DNA of 64,000 nt from Caulobacter mirabilis. GTDB taxonomy: Bacteria; Pseudomonadota; Alphaproteobacteria; Caulobacterales; Caulobacteraceae. This document shows positions 43,924-51,959 of this stretch, piece by piece. The stretch covers positions 2,790,001 to 2,854,000 of the forward strand of contig NZ_CP024201.1 of assembly GCF_002749615.1 (NCBI RefSeq), read 5' to 3'. Each line of letters starts with the position of its first letter. Position 1 is the first letter of the stretch. The notes beneath the pieces were generated by a model. The model saw only the letters and a program-made list of their open reading frames with translations. It was not told where the DNA came from and did no database searches. Both the position numbers and the translations under genes were made by a program.

Positions 43924-45222
43924 ATGACGCTCATCGCGCAAAAACTCGACCTGACGGACCTCCGCGCCGCGCCGCTGCCGTCGCGAGGCAAGGGGCTGCC
44001 GCTCGCGGCCGCGGGCGTGCGGCGCGGCGACGTCGTCCGCCAAGGCTGGCGGGCGCTGCGCGATCTGCCCACGCCCTTCTGCCTGATCCGCCGCTCGGCG
44101 CTGGATCACAACCGCCGCGTCATGGGCGACTACCTGCGCCGGGCCGGCGTCGAACTGTGCCCGCACGGCAAGACCACCCTGGCCCCGCAGCTTCTGGCGC
44201 TTCAGGCGGAAGATGGCGCATGGGGCTTCACCGCCGCCACGATCGACCACCTCCGCCTCTACCGCGACCACGGGATCACGCGGATCATCTTCGCGAACCA
44301 GCTCGTCGACCCGCTGGCGATCCGGTTCCTGGCGTCGGAGCTCGACCGAGACCCGGCGTTCGAGGTCTCCGTGCTGGTCGACGGCCAGGATGGGCTGGAT
44401 CTGCTGCGGCGAGAAATCGGACAACGCCGAAAGGCGCGGCCGCTGGGCGTCCTGGTGGAAATGGGCGCCGCGGGGGGGCGGACGGGCGTCCGCGACCCCC
44501 ATGCCGCCCTCGAACTGGCCCGCTGCATCGCCGCGTCGCCCGGATTGGAGCTTCGGGGAGTCGAGACCTACGAGGGCGCCTTCGCCGGCGCCGACAAGCC
44601 GGAGATTTCACGGCGGGTGGGCGAGTTGCTGAACGAGACCGCGCGCCTCGCAAACGCGACGTCGGCGGAAGGCCTGTTCGCGGTGCGGCGGCCGATCGTC
44701 ACTGCGGGCGGGTCCAGCCATTTCGAACAGGTCGTGCGCGTCCTCCGCGCCCGCCTCGACTTCGACGCGGAGATCGTGCTGCGCAGCGGCTGCTATCTGA
44801 CCGACGACCACGGCTTCTACGCCGCCAGCCGGACGGACGGCGGCTCCGGCCTCGCCATCGCCGAACCCTTCAAGCCGGCGCTGGAGGTCTGGGGCCATGT
44901 GCAATCGAGACCACAGCCCGATCTCAGCATCCTGACGCTCGGCAAGCGGGACGTCTCCTACGACCTCGGCCTGCCCGTCCCCATCCTCTGGGCCCCGGCC
45001 GACGGCGACGAGCGGCCGCGCCCCATCGGCGACGGGTTCGAAGTCCTGCGCCTCAACGACCAGCACGCCTATCTGCGGACCCCGCCCGATCATCCCCTGC
45101 GGGCAGGCGATCGCGTCGGCGTCGGCGTCTCGCACCCCTGCACCACCTTCGACAAGTGGCGGTTCCTGGCGCTCGTCGACGACGACGGCCGGATCGAGGA
45201 GATCGTCGAGACCTTCTTCTGA
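43924..45222 (+). CDS. D-threonine aldolase / D-serine dehydratase-like PLP enzyme (fold type III)
   Basis: A 432-residue amino-acid lyase. The PLP lysine is in LCPHGKTTLAPQLL, and the C-terminal metal-binding motif is GVGVSHPCTTFDKWR (His-x-Cys), diagnostic of the metal-activated D-threonine aldolase/D-serine dehydratase group. Products would be glycine plus acetaldehyde, or a 2-oxo acid plus ammonia, depending on the exact type. ATG 43924 fits the family. It is the first gene of a rightward unit with Kbl and an SDR, and its neighbours all touch D- or hydroxy-amino acids. Confidence 0.88.
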   Translation: MTLIAQKLDLTDLRAAPLPSRGKGLPLAAAGVRRGDVVRQGWRALRDLPTPFCLIRRSALDHNRRVMGDYLRRAGVELCPHGKTTLAPQLLALQAEDGAWGFTAATIDHLRLYRDHGITRIIFANQLVDPLAIRFLASELDRDPAFEVSVLVDGQDGLDLLRREIGQRRKARPLGVLVEMGAAGGRTGVRDPHAALELARCIAASPGLELRGVETYEGAFAGADKPEISRRVGELLNETARLANATSAEGLFAVRRPIVTAGGSSHFEQVVRVLRARLDFDAEIVLRSGCYLTDDHGFYAASRTDGGSGLAIAEPFKPALEVWGHVQSRPQPDLSILTLGKRDVSYDLGLPVPILWAPADGDERPRPIGDGFEVLRLNDQHAYLRTPPDHPLRAGDRVGVGVSHPCTTFDKWRFLALVDDDGRIEEIVETFF

Positions 45223-45258
45223 CCCCGAGCCCGTCGCCAACGCCAATCGAGAAGCCCC

Positions 45259-46485
45259 ATGAGTGAACCGTTCTACGCCAGGATCAGGACCGAGCTCGCG
45301 CGCATCGACGCCGAGGGCCTCGGCAAGCCCGAACGCGTGCTGGCCGCCCCCCAGGGCGTGGAGACGCTCGTCCGCGACGCACGAGGCGACCCCCGGGCGG
45401 TGCTCAATTTCTGCGCCAACAACTATCTCGGCCTGGCCGGCGACGCGCGCGTCCGGGAGGCCGCGGCCCGCGCCGCCCGGGATCACGGCGCCGGGCTGGC
45501 GTCGGTCCGCTTCATCTGCGGCACCCAGGAGATCCACAAGGAACTGGAGGCGGAGATCGCCGCCTATCTCGGCTTCGAGGACGCCGTGCTCTTCGCCTCC
45601 TGCTTCGACGCCAACGCCGCGGTCTTCGAGCCGCTGCTGGGAGAAGGCGACGCGATCGTCTCCGACAGCCTCAACCACGCGAGCATCATCGACGGCGTCC
45701 GCCTCTGCAAGGCCAGGCGCTACCGCTACGCATCGGGCGACATGAACGATCTCGAGGCGCAGCTGGTCCAGGCGCGCTCCGATGGCGCCCAGGCGATCCT
45801 GATCGCGACGGACGGCGTGTTCTCGATGGACGGCAAGTACGCCCCGCTCGGCGACATCCGCCGCCTGGCCGAGCGGTTCGACGCCCTCGTCATGGTCGAC
45901 GACTGTCACGCCACCGGGCATCTCGGCCCCGGCGGCCGGGGCACGCCCGCCATGTTCGACGCCCCGGGCGAGGTGGCGATCGTCACCGGCACCTTCGGCA
46001 AGACGCTGAGCGGCGCCATGGGCGGCTTCATCGCCGCCCGGCGAGAGGTCGCCGACCTGATCCGCCAGCGAGCGCGCCCCTATCTGTTTTCCAACACTCT
46101 TGCTCCAAGCGTCTGCGGCGGCGCGCTGGAAGCGATCAGGATCGCGCGCTCCCCCGAGGGCGATGAACTGCGCGGCAGGCTGGCGCGGGCGACGCAGCGC
46201 TTCCGATCCGGGATCGAGGACATCGGCCTGCCTGTTCTGGAGGGGACGACGCCGATCGTGCCGGTGATGTTCGGCGACGCGCGCGCGGCGCAACTCGCCG
46301 CCGCCAGGCTCTTCGAAGCAGGCCTCCTGGTCACCGGGTTCTCGTTCCCGGTCGTCCCCAAGGGCCTGGCCAGAATAAGGGTCCAGCTCTCCGCCCTTCA
46401 CAGCGACGAGCACATCGACGCCGCTCTTCGGGCTTTCGCGGCCGTCGCCGCGCCCCTGCTGGAGGAAACCGATGGGCGGATCTGA
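45259..46485 (+). CDS. kbl: Glycine C-acetyltransferase (2-amino-3-ketobutyrate CoA ligase)
   Basis: A PLP enzyme of 408 residues that cleaves 2-amino-3-oxobutanoate with CoA to glycine and acetyl-CoA, the second step of threonine breakdown. Motifs: NFCANNYLGLAG, SVRFICGTQEIHKELE, VMVDDCHATGHLG, and the PLP lysine in TGTFGKTLSGAMGG. Length matches the family. It overlaps the following SDR gene by 14 bases. The usual partner Tdh is absent here; the SDR may supply the dehydrogenase step. Confidence 0.93.
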   Translation: MSEPFYARIRTELARIDAEGLGKPERVLAAPQGVETLVRDARGDPRAVLNFCANNYLGLAGDARVREAAARAARDHGAGLASVRFICGTQEIHKELEAEIAAYLGFEDAVLFASCFDANAAVFEPLLGEGDAIVSDSLNHASIIDGVRLCKARRYRYASGDMNDLEAQLVQARSDGAQAILIATDGVFSMDGKYAPLGDIRRLAERFDALVMVDDCHATGHLGPGGRGTPAMFDAPGEVAIVTGTFGKTLSGAMGGFIAARREVADLIRQRARPYLFSNTLAPSVCGGALEAIRIARSPEGDELRGRLARATQRFRSGIEDIGLPVLEGTTPIVPVMFGDARAAQLAAARLFEAGLLVTGFSFPVVPKGLARIRVQLSALHSDEHIDAALRAFAAVAAPLLEETDGRI

Positions 46486-47293
46486 TCTCGAGGGCCAGAT
46501 CGCCGTCGTGACCGGCGGCGCCAGCGGCATCGGCCGCGCCGCCGTCGAGGCCCTCTCCGCAGCGGGAGCCGGCGTCGTCATCGCCGATCGGGACGGCGAT
46601 ACGGCCCAGGCCCTCGCCGCCGCCCTGCAGGCGGAGGGGCGCTCGGCGCACGCGATCAGCCTGGACATAGCGAAGTCGACCGAGTGCGATCACCTGGTCG
46701 CGGATACGCTCGCGCGCTTCGGCCGGCTCGACATCCTGATCCACAGCGCCGGCGTCGGCGTCGAGCGGCGCTTCCTGGAAACCTCAGACGAAGACTGGGA
46801 ACGATTGATCTCGATCGACCTGAGCGGGTCCTTCTACTGCATGCGGGCCGCGGGGCGGGCGATGAGCGCCCGCGGCTACGGGCGCATCGTGGTGCTCTCG
46901 TCGACGGCGGGGGTCGCGGGCGGGACCGGCAGGGCCGCCTACGGGGCGGCGAAGGGCGGCCTCATCATGCTGACCAAGGTGCTGGCCGTCGAGCTCGCCC
47001 CGACGGGCGTCACGGTCAACGCGCTGGCGCCCGGCGCCATCGAGACCGAACTGGTCGCGAGAATGCACTCGGCGGAAACGCGGACGAACTATACGCGGTC
47101 GATCCCGATGGACCGATACGGCACGCCCGCCGAGGTGGCGCACGCCGCGCTCTTCCTGGCTTCGCCGCGGGCGAGCTACATCACCGGCCACGTGCTCGCG
47201 GTCGACGGCGGCTTCCTCGCCGCCGGAGTCATCAATCGGGAGGCGGCGACGGGGGCTCCGCCATCACCCGCGCCAACGCGATCAACGGCGTGA
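46472..47293 (+). CDS. Short-chain dehydrogenase/reductase
   Basis: A 273-residue NAD(P)-dependent SDR. Cofactor motif VVTGGASGIGRAA, NAG-type motif IHSAGVGV, catalytic Ser in VVLSSTAG, Tyr-x-x-x-Lys in AAYGAAKGG, and APGAIETELV. It overlaps the end of kbl, so the two are coupled. The likely reaction is oxidation of a 3-hydroxy group, such as threonine or a related hydroxy-amino acid, to the keto substrate of Kbl; this is inference from context. The last ~20 residues are unstructured. Confidence 0.92.
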   Translation: MGGSDLEGQIAVVTGGASGIGRAAVEALSAAGAGVVIADRDGDTAQALAAALQAEGRSAHAISLDIAKSTECDHLVADTLARFGRLDILIHSAGVGVERRFLETSDEDWERLISIDLSGSFYCMRAAGRAMSARGYGRIVVLSSTAGVAGGTGRAAYGAAKGGLIMLTKVLAVELAPTGVTVNALAPGAIETELVARMHSAETRTNYTRSIPMDRYGTPAEVAHAALFLASPRASYITGHVLAVDGGFLAAGVINREAATGAPPSPAPTRSTA

Positions 47294-47543
47294 GCCGCTC
47301 ACGCAGGCTTTGGGGCGCGCGGATCCAGCGCTCGGATCCGTCCTCGCCGACTTCCAGATAGCGGGCGCGTCCCAGGCGGAAACACCAAACGCCCCGCTCA
47401 TGGCTATGAGGGTAGACCGGAACATGCACGCCGGCTCGCGCGAAGATGGCGACAAGCACCAGCGGCAGGCTCGTCAGGGCCTTCCGAACGTCGCCTGGAG
47501 GAGGTCCGACGGGCGGCCCGTCTCCAGACACGTGTTTGAACAT
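47232..47543 (-). CDS. Small hypothetical protein, 103 residues
   Basis: Starts at ATG 47543 (MFKHVSGDGPPVG) behind GGGGAAG. It has one hydrophobic stretch (LTSLPLVLVAIFARAGV) and a compact C-terminal part (GVWCFRLGRARYLEVGEDG). It is convergent with the SDR and overlaps its end by 62 bases. I do not recognise a family. It could be a chance frame, but codon bias and ribosome site are reasonable. Confidence 0.4.
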   Translation of the reverse strand: MFKHVSGDGPPVGPPPGDVRKALTSLPLVLVAIFARAGVHVPVYPHSHERGVWCFRLGRARYLEVGEDGSERWIRAPQSLRERLTPLIALARVMAEPPSPPPD

Positions 47544-47692
47544 CTTTCTTCCCCCTGCCGAGGCGCGACGCCTCTCGACCCGTCCGCCTCGCGAGGACAC
47601 GTCCGGCGGCTCTCGGGGTTTGATGTCGGATCGCCCGCCTTCCTCAAGAAACGACCGGAATCAGCAGCGCGGTTTCCACCCCGGGCGCGTCC

Positions 47693-48430
47693 ATGATGAG
47701 TTTCCCGGCCCCCTTCGAGAAAGTGCGGATCACCACCCCTCGGCGGCTAGGCGTGCTCGGCGGAATGGGGCCGCTGGCCACGGCGGATTTCTACGCGAAG
47801 CTGATCCGGTTGACGCTAGCGCGATCGGACCAGGAACACCTTCCGACCGTCATCGCCTCGTTGCCGCAGATACCCGATCGAACGGCCGCCATCATCGGCT
47901 CGGGCCTCTCCCCTCTTCCAGCGATGCGGGAAGCGTTGCGCGTTCTTGAGCACGCCGGGGTCGAGAGGGTGGCGATCCCCTGCAACACCGCTCACTTCTG
48001 GTTCGACGCGCTGCAAGGCGCCACGCACCTTCCATTGCTGCATATCGTCGACGCCGTGGCGGCGGCGTTGAGCGCCAGAGGCCTGGCCCCGGGCGACATC
48101 GTCGGCCTGCTCGCCACGGACGGAACGCTCAAGGCTGAAATCTATCAACGGCGGCTTCATAGATTCGGCTACGCCTGCGCCACGCCCACGCCGCATGGCC
48201 AGCGGTCGGTCATGAACGCCATCCGGCGAGTGAAGGCCGGAGAACCGGCCGCGGCGACCGCAGCGCTCCGGAACGCTGTGGCCGGCCTCCGTGAGAAGGG
48301 ATGCGCCGCCGTCATTCTGGCCTGTACGGAGCTGCCGCTGGCCCTGCCGACCGAGCACAGCGACGTCCTGCTCGACGCAACCGAAGCCCTGGCGCTCGCC
48401 TGCCTGCGAGATGCCGCGCCGCCGCCGTGA
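47693..48430 (+). CDS. Aspartate/glutamate racemase family protein
   Basis: A 245-residue cofactor-independent racemase. It has GVLGGMGPLATADFYAKL, the first catalytic Cys in VAIPCNTAHFWFD, and the second in VILACTELPLAL. Both cysteines are present, so activity is plausible. It would interconvert L- and D-aspartate or glutamate, or a related amino acid. It lies at the right end of the D-amino-acid gene group, 400 bases after the SDR. ATG 47693 and 47696 are equivalent starts. Confidence 0.92.
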   Translation: MMSFPAPFEKVRITTPRRLGVLGGMGPLATADFYAKLIRLTLARSDQEHLPTVIASLPQIPDRTAAIIGSGLSPLPAMREALRVLEHAGVERVAIPCNTAHFWFDALQGATHLPLLHIVDAVAAALSARGLAPGDIVGLLATDGTLKAEIYQRRLHRFGYACATPTPHGQRSVMNAIRRVKAGEPAAATAALRNAVAGLREKGCAAVILACTELPLALPTEHSDVLLDATEALALACLRDAAPPP

Positions 48431-48574
48431 ACGGCCCGGCTGTAAGACTTCCCGGGGAAGCAGATCATTGCCGGCATGGTCGCGATGCCGAAAGGCCGTG
48501 CACGCGATCGTCGCCCCCGGGGCTAACGCTCGGTAAGCCCGGCAAGCAGACCTTTACGAGGTCAGAGGGGAATT
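48431..48574. other. Spacer before the direct repeat, with a hairpin
   Basis: It contains CTTCCC-G-GGGAAG at 48448-48460, a short hairpin just after the racemase stop, possibly a terminator without a T tract. No gene is seen. The stretch ends where the first long direct repeat begins. Confidence 0.35.
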
Positions 48575-48587
48575 ACTCCCACTCGAT
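48573..48587 (-). other. guaA-3'-end-like att core, copy 1
   Basis: On the minus strand this reads ATCGAGTGGGAGTAA, i.e. codons for Ile-Glu-Trp-Glu-stop. GMP synthase proteins end in IEWE, and the guaA 3' end is a known integration site for tyrosine-recombinase islands. No guaA gene precedes it here, so it looks like an island-end core, not the gene itself. Confidence 0.5.
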
Positions 48588-49100
48588 CGCACGCGCTTCG
48601 GCAAGTCGCTGAGTTCGCTGAGGAATACGGGCGGAGCAGTTAGCTGCACCTCACAGCAGACCGACGGCGAAACAAGCTCATGATCTGATAGGGGAAATTT
48701 TCCACATCACACTTGCGTGCATTCTTCGGGCTATCGGGACCTCTTTCGTCGACTCCGGCCCTCTCTCGCCAGCCAGGAAGGAGGAATTTCATGATCGGTG
48801 GACGCTTCCGTCATACCGTCTGAAGACTTGGAGGCCACGGGGCTCTCGCCCATTTTCGGGCGATTGAGTGGACCCTCCTTGTGACCGACAGATCCAACAA
48901 CAAGCCGAACACCCAACTGCCGAGATTCGTCCGCCGCGCGGAACTGCGCCGCATCGTCCCCCTGGCCGACACCACGATCTACGACCTCGAAGGCAAGGGC
49001 CAGTTTCCGCGCCGCTTCAGCCTGACGCCACGCTGCGTGGTCTGGGACCTGAACGAGGTCTAAGCCTGGCTCCGCGAACGACGCAAAGCCTCCGACGACG
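48575..49100. repeat. 0.53-kb direct repeat, copy 1
   Basis: Matches 56715-57240 in the same orientation at a constant offset of 8140 bases without visible indels. By eye it is roughly 95 percent identical, with most differences in the first 120 bases and in the alpA gene. It starts at the IEWE-like core and holds an upstream control region, the hairpin TCGCCC-ATTTTC-GGGCGA (48846-48863) and an alpA-like gene. Identity ends sharply after GACGACG. Confidence 0.92.
48881..49100 (+). pseudogene. AlpA-family phage/island regulator remnant, copy 1
   Basis: The GTG start at 48881 gives MTDRSNNKPNTQLP, then the AlpA DNA-binding pattern FVRRAELRRIVPLADTTIYD, GQFPRRFSLTPRCVVWDLNEV. A TAA at 49061-49063 replaces the codon that is GAA in copy 2, cutting the protein before AWLRERRKASDD. 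AlpA proteins act as excisionase-like activators for satellite prophages and islands. The gene sits within the direct repeat and is probably inactive. Confidence 0.8.
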
Positions 49101-49163
49101 TTGGGCTGGAAGCGGACCAAGACCTCCGTGCTTCATTGCCGACGTTCTTAGGCAATCGCGCTT

Positions 49164-49886
49164 CTAGAGCGGCGTCAGACGCCCCTGCGCGACAACCGGA
49201 CCTGTCGGAAGGCCGGTCGGCGACCCGCCCTCCGGTTCTACCGATATCGCCAGCGAAGCATCAGGGCTCAACGGCAGCGTGACGGACATGGCCGCGCTGG
49301 CGTCGTCGGGCATCACGCCCAGCGAAACCGGCGCGCCTTCCTTGGGCAGAAGCCACAGCTCATGCGAATGGCCAGGCTGGCCGTCCGGATCGACCGGCGT
49401 GACGATCACGCGGTTGCGCGCCTGATCCAGGGTGATGACGAACAGGACGCGACCGGTCTCGGACTGCATCCGGGTGCTGGCCAGAAGAGGCTGAAGCGCA
49501 TCTGGTCGCTCAGGGGGCGGCGTGACGGCGCGGTCCGACGTCAACATCACAACGGCCAGCGCGACGGCGGCGGCCGTGGCCACGGCTGTGGCGGCGCGCC
49601 AGAGAGCGAGACTGTCCCACCACGGTTTCTGCTGAGCGCGGTTCCTCGGCAGGCCTCGGACGATACCGGCCCAAACTCTCTGGGACGGCGCGACGGGCGC
49701 CACGCCGTCCACCAGAGGGGTCAGCCGGTTCTCCCATGCGACGACCGCCGTGGCGAACGCCGGATCGCGGTCGGCCCGGGCCGCCGCGGCGGCGTGGGCG
49801 TCGCTGTCGAGCAGGCCCATGACGTACTCGGCGGCCGTCAGGTCCGCTTCGTCCTCAGGGGTAAAATCCAGCGGCTGGTCAGACAT
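49164..49886 (-). CDS. Anti-sigma factor, RskA-type
   Basis: A 240-residue single-pass membrane protein. The cytoplasmic N-terminus LTAAEYVMGLLDSDAHAAAA is the sigma-binding part (ASD-like). One membrane helix is near residues 95-115 (AATAVATAAAVALAVVML). The periplasmic C-terminal RskA domain has VTPVDPDGQPGHSHELWLLP and LAISVEPEGGSPTGLPTGPVV. It overlaps the sigma gene by 8 bases and would hold it inactive until an envelope signal. It lies just after repeat copy 1. Confidence 0.93.
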   Translation of the reverse strand: MSDQPLDFTPEDEADLTAAEYVMGLLDSDAHAAAAARADRDPAFATAVVAWENRLTPLVDGVAPVAPSQRVWAGIVRGLPRNRAQQKPWWDSLALWRAATAVATAAAVALAVVMLTSDRAVTPPPERPDALQPLLASTRMQSETGRVLFVITLDQARNRVIVTPVDPDGQPGHSHELWLLPKEGAPVSLGVMPDDASAAMSVTLPLSPDASLAISVEPEGGSPTGLPTGPVVAQGRLTPL

Positions 49887-50463
49887 GGGCGCCGCCCAGG
49901 CAGGCGCGCAGGCGCAGCAGCGACCGGCGCATCCAGCTCTTCATCGTCCCCAGGGGCACGCCGGCGCGTCGGGCGAGAGTCTCGTAGGTCAGTCCTCCGA
50001 AGAAGGCCTGACGCACGCCCTCCGCCCGCGCCTGTTCCAACTGCTCGAGGCAAGCCTTGAGCCGCGCCGCGTCCTCGCCCGTCTCCAGCTGCTCGCTGGC
50101 CAGCGGCGCCGCGTCGGCTTGTTCGGCCACGACATCGTCCGACACGAAGCGGCGCCCGCCTCGCGACCGGATGCGGTCGATGGCGCGGTTGCGCGCCAGG
50201 GCCGCCAGCCAGGTGATGGGGCTGGCCCGTTCGGCGTCGAACATGTCGGCCTTGCGCCACACGGTGAGATACACGTCCTGCAGTACGTCCTCGGCCTCTT
50301 GCCGGTCGGGCAAGATACGGAGCACCACGCCCAATAGTTTCCCGGAGGTCGACCGGTAGATCTCCTCCAGCGCCGCGCGGTCGCCGGACGCCGTCCGCCG
50401 GAGGGCGGACGCCAGTTCTGTTCGCCTTTGGTCGGCGATCGAAGGCGGGGCGGATGCGGACAC
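49879..50463 (-). CDS. ECF sigma factor, SigK-like
   Basis: A 194-residue sigma factor. Region 2 has LRILPDRQEAEDVLQDVYLTVWRKA and ITWLAALARNRAIDRIR; region 4 has LTYETLARRAGVPLGTMKSWMRRSLLRLR. The GTG start at 50463 has no clear ribosome site. It is paired with the RskA-type anti-sigma downstream and preceded by the lipid genes, so it probably drives this operon and the divergent FAD-DUF1365-lipocalin genes. Confidence 0.93.
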   Translation of the reverse strand: MSASAPPSIADQRRTELASALRRTASGDRAALEEIYRSTSGKLLGVVLRILPDRQEAEDVLQDVYLTVWRKADMFDAERASPITWLAALARNRAIDRIRSRGGRRFVSDDVVAEQADAAPLASEQLETGEDAARLKACLEQLEQARAEGVRQAFFGGLTYETLARRAGVPLGTMKSWMRRSLLRLRACLGGAHV

Positions 50464-50517
50464 GCCCGGACGCTGGCATAGGTCCCCGGCCAGCGCAACG
50501 CGCCCGGACGGAGGACG

Positions 50518-50916
50518 TCAGCCGAACCGGCGGGCCAGCAGGTGACCGCCCAGCGCCGCCGCCGTCGTCACGAAGGTTCCCCACGCCAGGTCGATCAGGG
50601 TCAGATGCGTCGCCCAGACCTTGAGCGTCGCCTGATTGGTCAGGTCGTAGGTCGCATAGGCGACCAAGCCCAGGACCGCTCCGGCCGTCAAGGTGCGGCC
50701 GAGCGAATTCTCCCGCAGCCCAGGGAGCACCGCCAGGAAGACAACCCCGAAGACATAGAGCAGATAGAAGGCGCCTGCCGCGACCGGGTCGGGCTTGTCC
50801 GCCAGGATCGAACCGATCACCGGCCGATACAGGCGGCCGCTCATGATCGTCAGCCACAGACCGTCGAGCACGCCCATCGTCACGGCGGCTCCGACATAGG
50901 CCATCGCATAGCGCAT
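50518..50916 (-). CDS. DUF2177 membrane protein
   Basis: A 132-residue protein with four hydrophobic helices. It has the DUF2177 pattern: GVLDGLWLTIM near the start and AYATYDLTNQATLKVW in the middle. The function of the family is unknown, but it recurs next to FAD, DUF1365, methyltransferase and ECF sigma genes in other proteobacteria. It starts one base after the methyltransferase stop. Confidence 0.87.
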   Translation of the reverse strand: MRYAMAYVGAAVTMGVLDGLWLTIMSGRLYRPVIGSILADKPDPVAAGAFYLLYVFGVVFLAVLPGLRENSLGRTLTAGAVLGLVAYATYDLTNQATLKVWATHLTLIDLAWGTFVTTAAALGGHLLARRFG

Positions 50917-50917
50917 C

Positions 50918-51946
50918 TCAGCGTCCCCCGACCGGCTTCAGGCGATAGTGGCTGACGCCCCATTCCTCGCCGACGTTGTCCCCGAACAGCCCGGCGGTCG
51001 CGAGGTAGAAGCGTCGCCAGCGCCGGGTCCACAGCCGCGCATCCCGGCCGTAGGTCGCGCGCATGATGCGATCCACCGCATGCGGCTGTGCGTCCATGTT
51101 GGCCAGCCAGTCGAGGGCCGTCCGACGGTAGTGCAGGCCGTTCCATCGCCATTCCTGCTGGATCTCGAACAGGTCGTCGAACTGGCGCATCAGGCCGTGA
51201 CTGGGCATGACGCCGCCGGTGAAGAAATGCTGGGCGATGAAGTCCGACGCATCCGTCACGTCGAAGCGATAGGGCGTGGCTCGGTGGCTGAAGACGTGGA
51301 TGAACAGTTCGCCGTCCGGCTTCAGCCAGGTTCGGGCGCGGGCCAGCAGGGCGCGCCAGTTGGCCATGTGTTCGAACATCTCGACCGAGACGATCCGATC
51401 GAAGCGGTCCGCGGTCTCGAAGGCGTTCATGTCGCGGGTCAGGACGGTCAGGTTCGTCAGACCGCGCGCCCGGGCCTGATCCTCGATGAAGCGGCGCTGG
51501 CCGTTGGAGTTCGAAACGGCGGTGATCGAGGACCCCGGAAAGCGTTCGGCCATCCAGAGCGACAACGAGCCCCAGCCGCAGCCCAACTCCAGAACCGACT
51601 GGCCGTCGCCCAGGCCCGCGTGGGCGCAGGTTTCGGCCAACGCGGCGTCCTCCGCCTCGGCCAGGGTCTCGGCGCCCGTGGGATACAGACAGCAGGAGTA
51701 TTTCAGGCGCGGCCCCAGGCAGATGCGGAAGAACTCCGCTGGCAATTCGTAGTGCTGGCTGTTGGCGGCGTCCGTGTGCTCGGCGATCGCCCGCTCCGCC
51801 ATTTCGCGGGCGAAGCCCTGGTCGGAAGTCGTATCCGTCGCCAGGCGTCGGCGCGCGCCGGCGACCATGCCCGCTATGGCGGGACGGGTGACGAAGTCCG
51901 GCGCCGGGGCGTCCTGGAACGAGCGGATCAGGGCTGTCAGGGACAT
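50918..51946 (-). CDS. Cyclopropane-fatty-acid-synthase-like SAM methyltransferase
   Basis: A 342-residue SAM-dependent methyltransferase of the CFA synthase family. It has HYELPAEFFRICLGPRLKYSCCLYP, the SAM motif VLELGCGWGSLSLWMAERF, and VSVEMFEHMANW. CFA-family enzymes add methylene or methyl groups to unsaturated phospholipid acyl chains. In this conserved gene neighbourhood, relatives methylate vaccenate-type chains and feed furan fatty acid formation (Rhodobacter ufa genes, from memory). It is in the operon DUF1295-MTase-DUF2177-sigma-anti-sigma. Confidence 0.9.
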   Translation of the reverse strand: MSLTALIRSFQDAPAPDFVTRPAIAGMVAGARRRLATDTTSDQGFAREMAERAIAEHTDAANSQHYELPAEFFRICLGPRLKYSCCLYPTGAETLAEAEDAALAETCAHAGLGDGQSVLELGCGWGSLSLWMAERFPGSSITAVSNSNGQRRFIEDQARARGLTNLTVLTRDMNAFETADRFDRIVSVEMFEHMANWRALLARARTWLKPDGELFIHVFSHRATPYRFDVTDASDFIAQHFFTGGVMPSHGLMRQFDDLFEIQQEWRWNGLHYRRTALDWLANMDAQPHAVDRIMRATYGRDARLWTRRWRRFYLATAGLFGDNVGEEWGVSHYRLKPVGGR

Positions 51947-51959
51947 GGCGGTCTCGCTT

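Noticed and set aside
44608..46668. Long minus-strand frame opposite the PLP enzyme, kbl and SDR
   Set aside because: The plus-strand genes carry complete catalytic motifs; the antisense product has none.
48448..48460. CTTCCC-G-GGGAAG as a second TetR operator
   Set aside because: It shares only the inner bases with the 25324-25345 palindrome, with a different spacer, and follows a gene stop; more likely a hairpin.
48573..48587. A real guaA gene end
   Set aside because: The codons before IEWE read LAEARA, not the GuaA C-terminus, and no GMP synthase frame precedes it; only the core matches.
48731..49120. Antisense frame in repeat copy 1, with a counterpart at 56871-57341
   Set aside because: Open in both copies, which made me look twice, but it lies opposite a clear AlpA homologue, has no family pattern and its persistence follows from high repeat identity.
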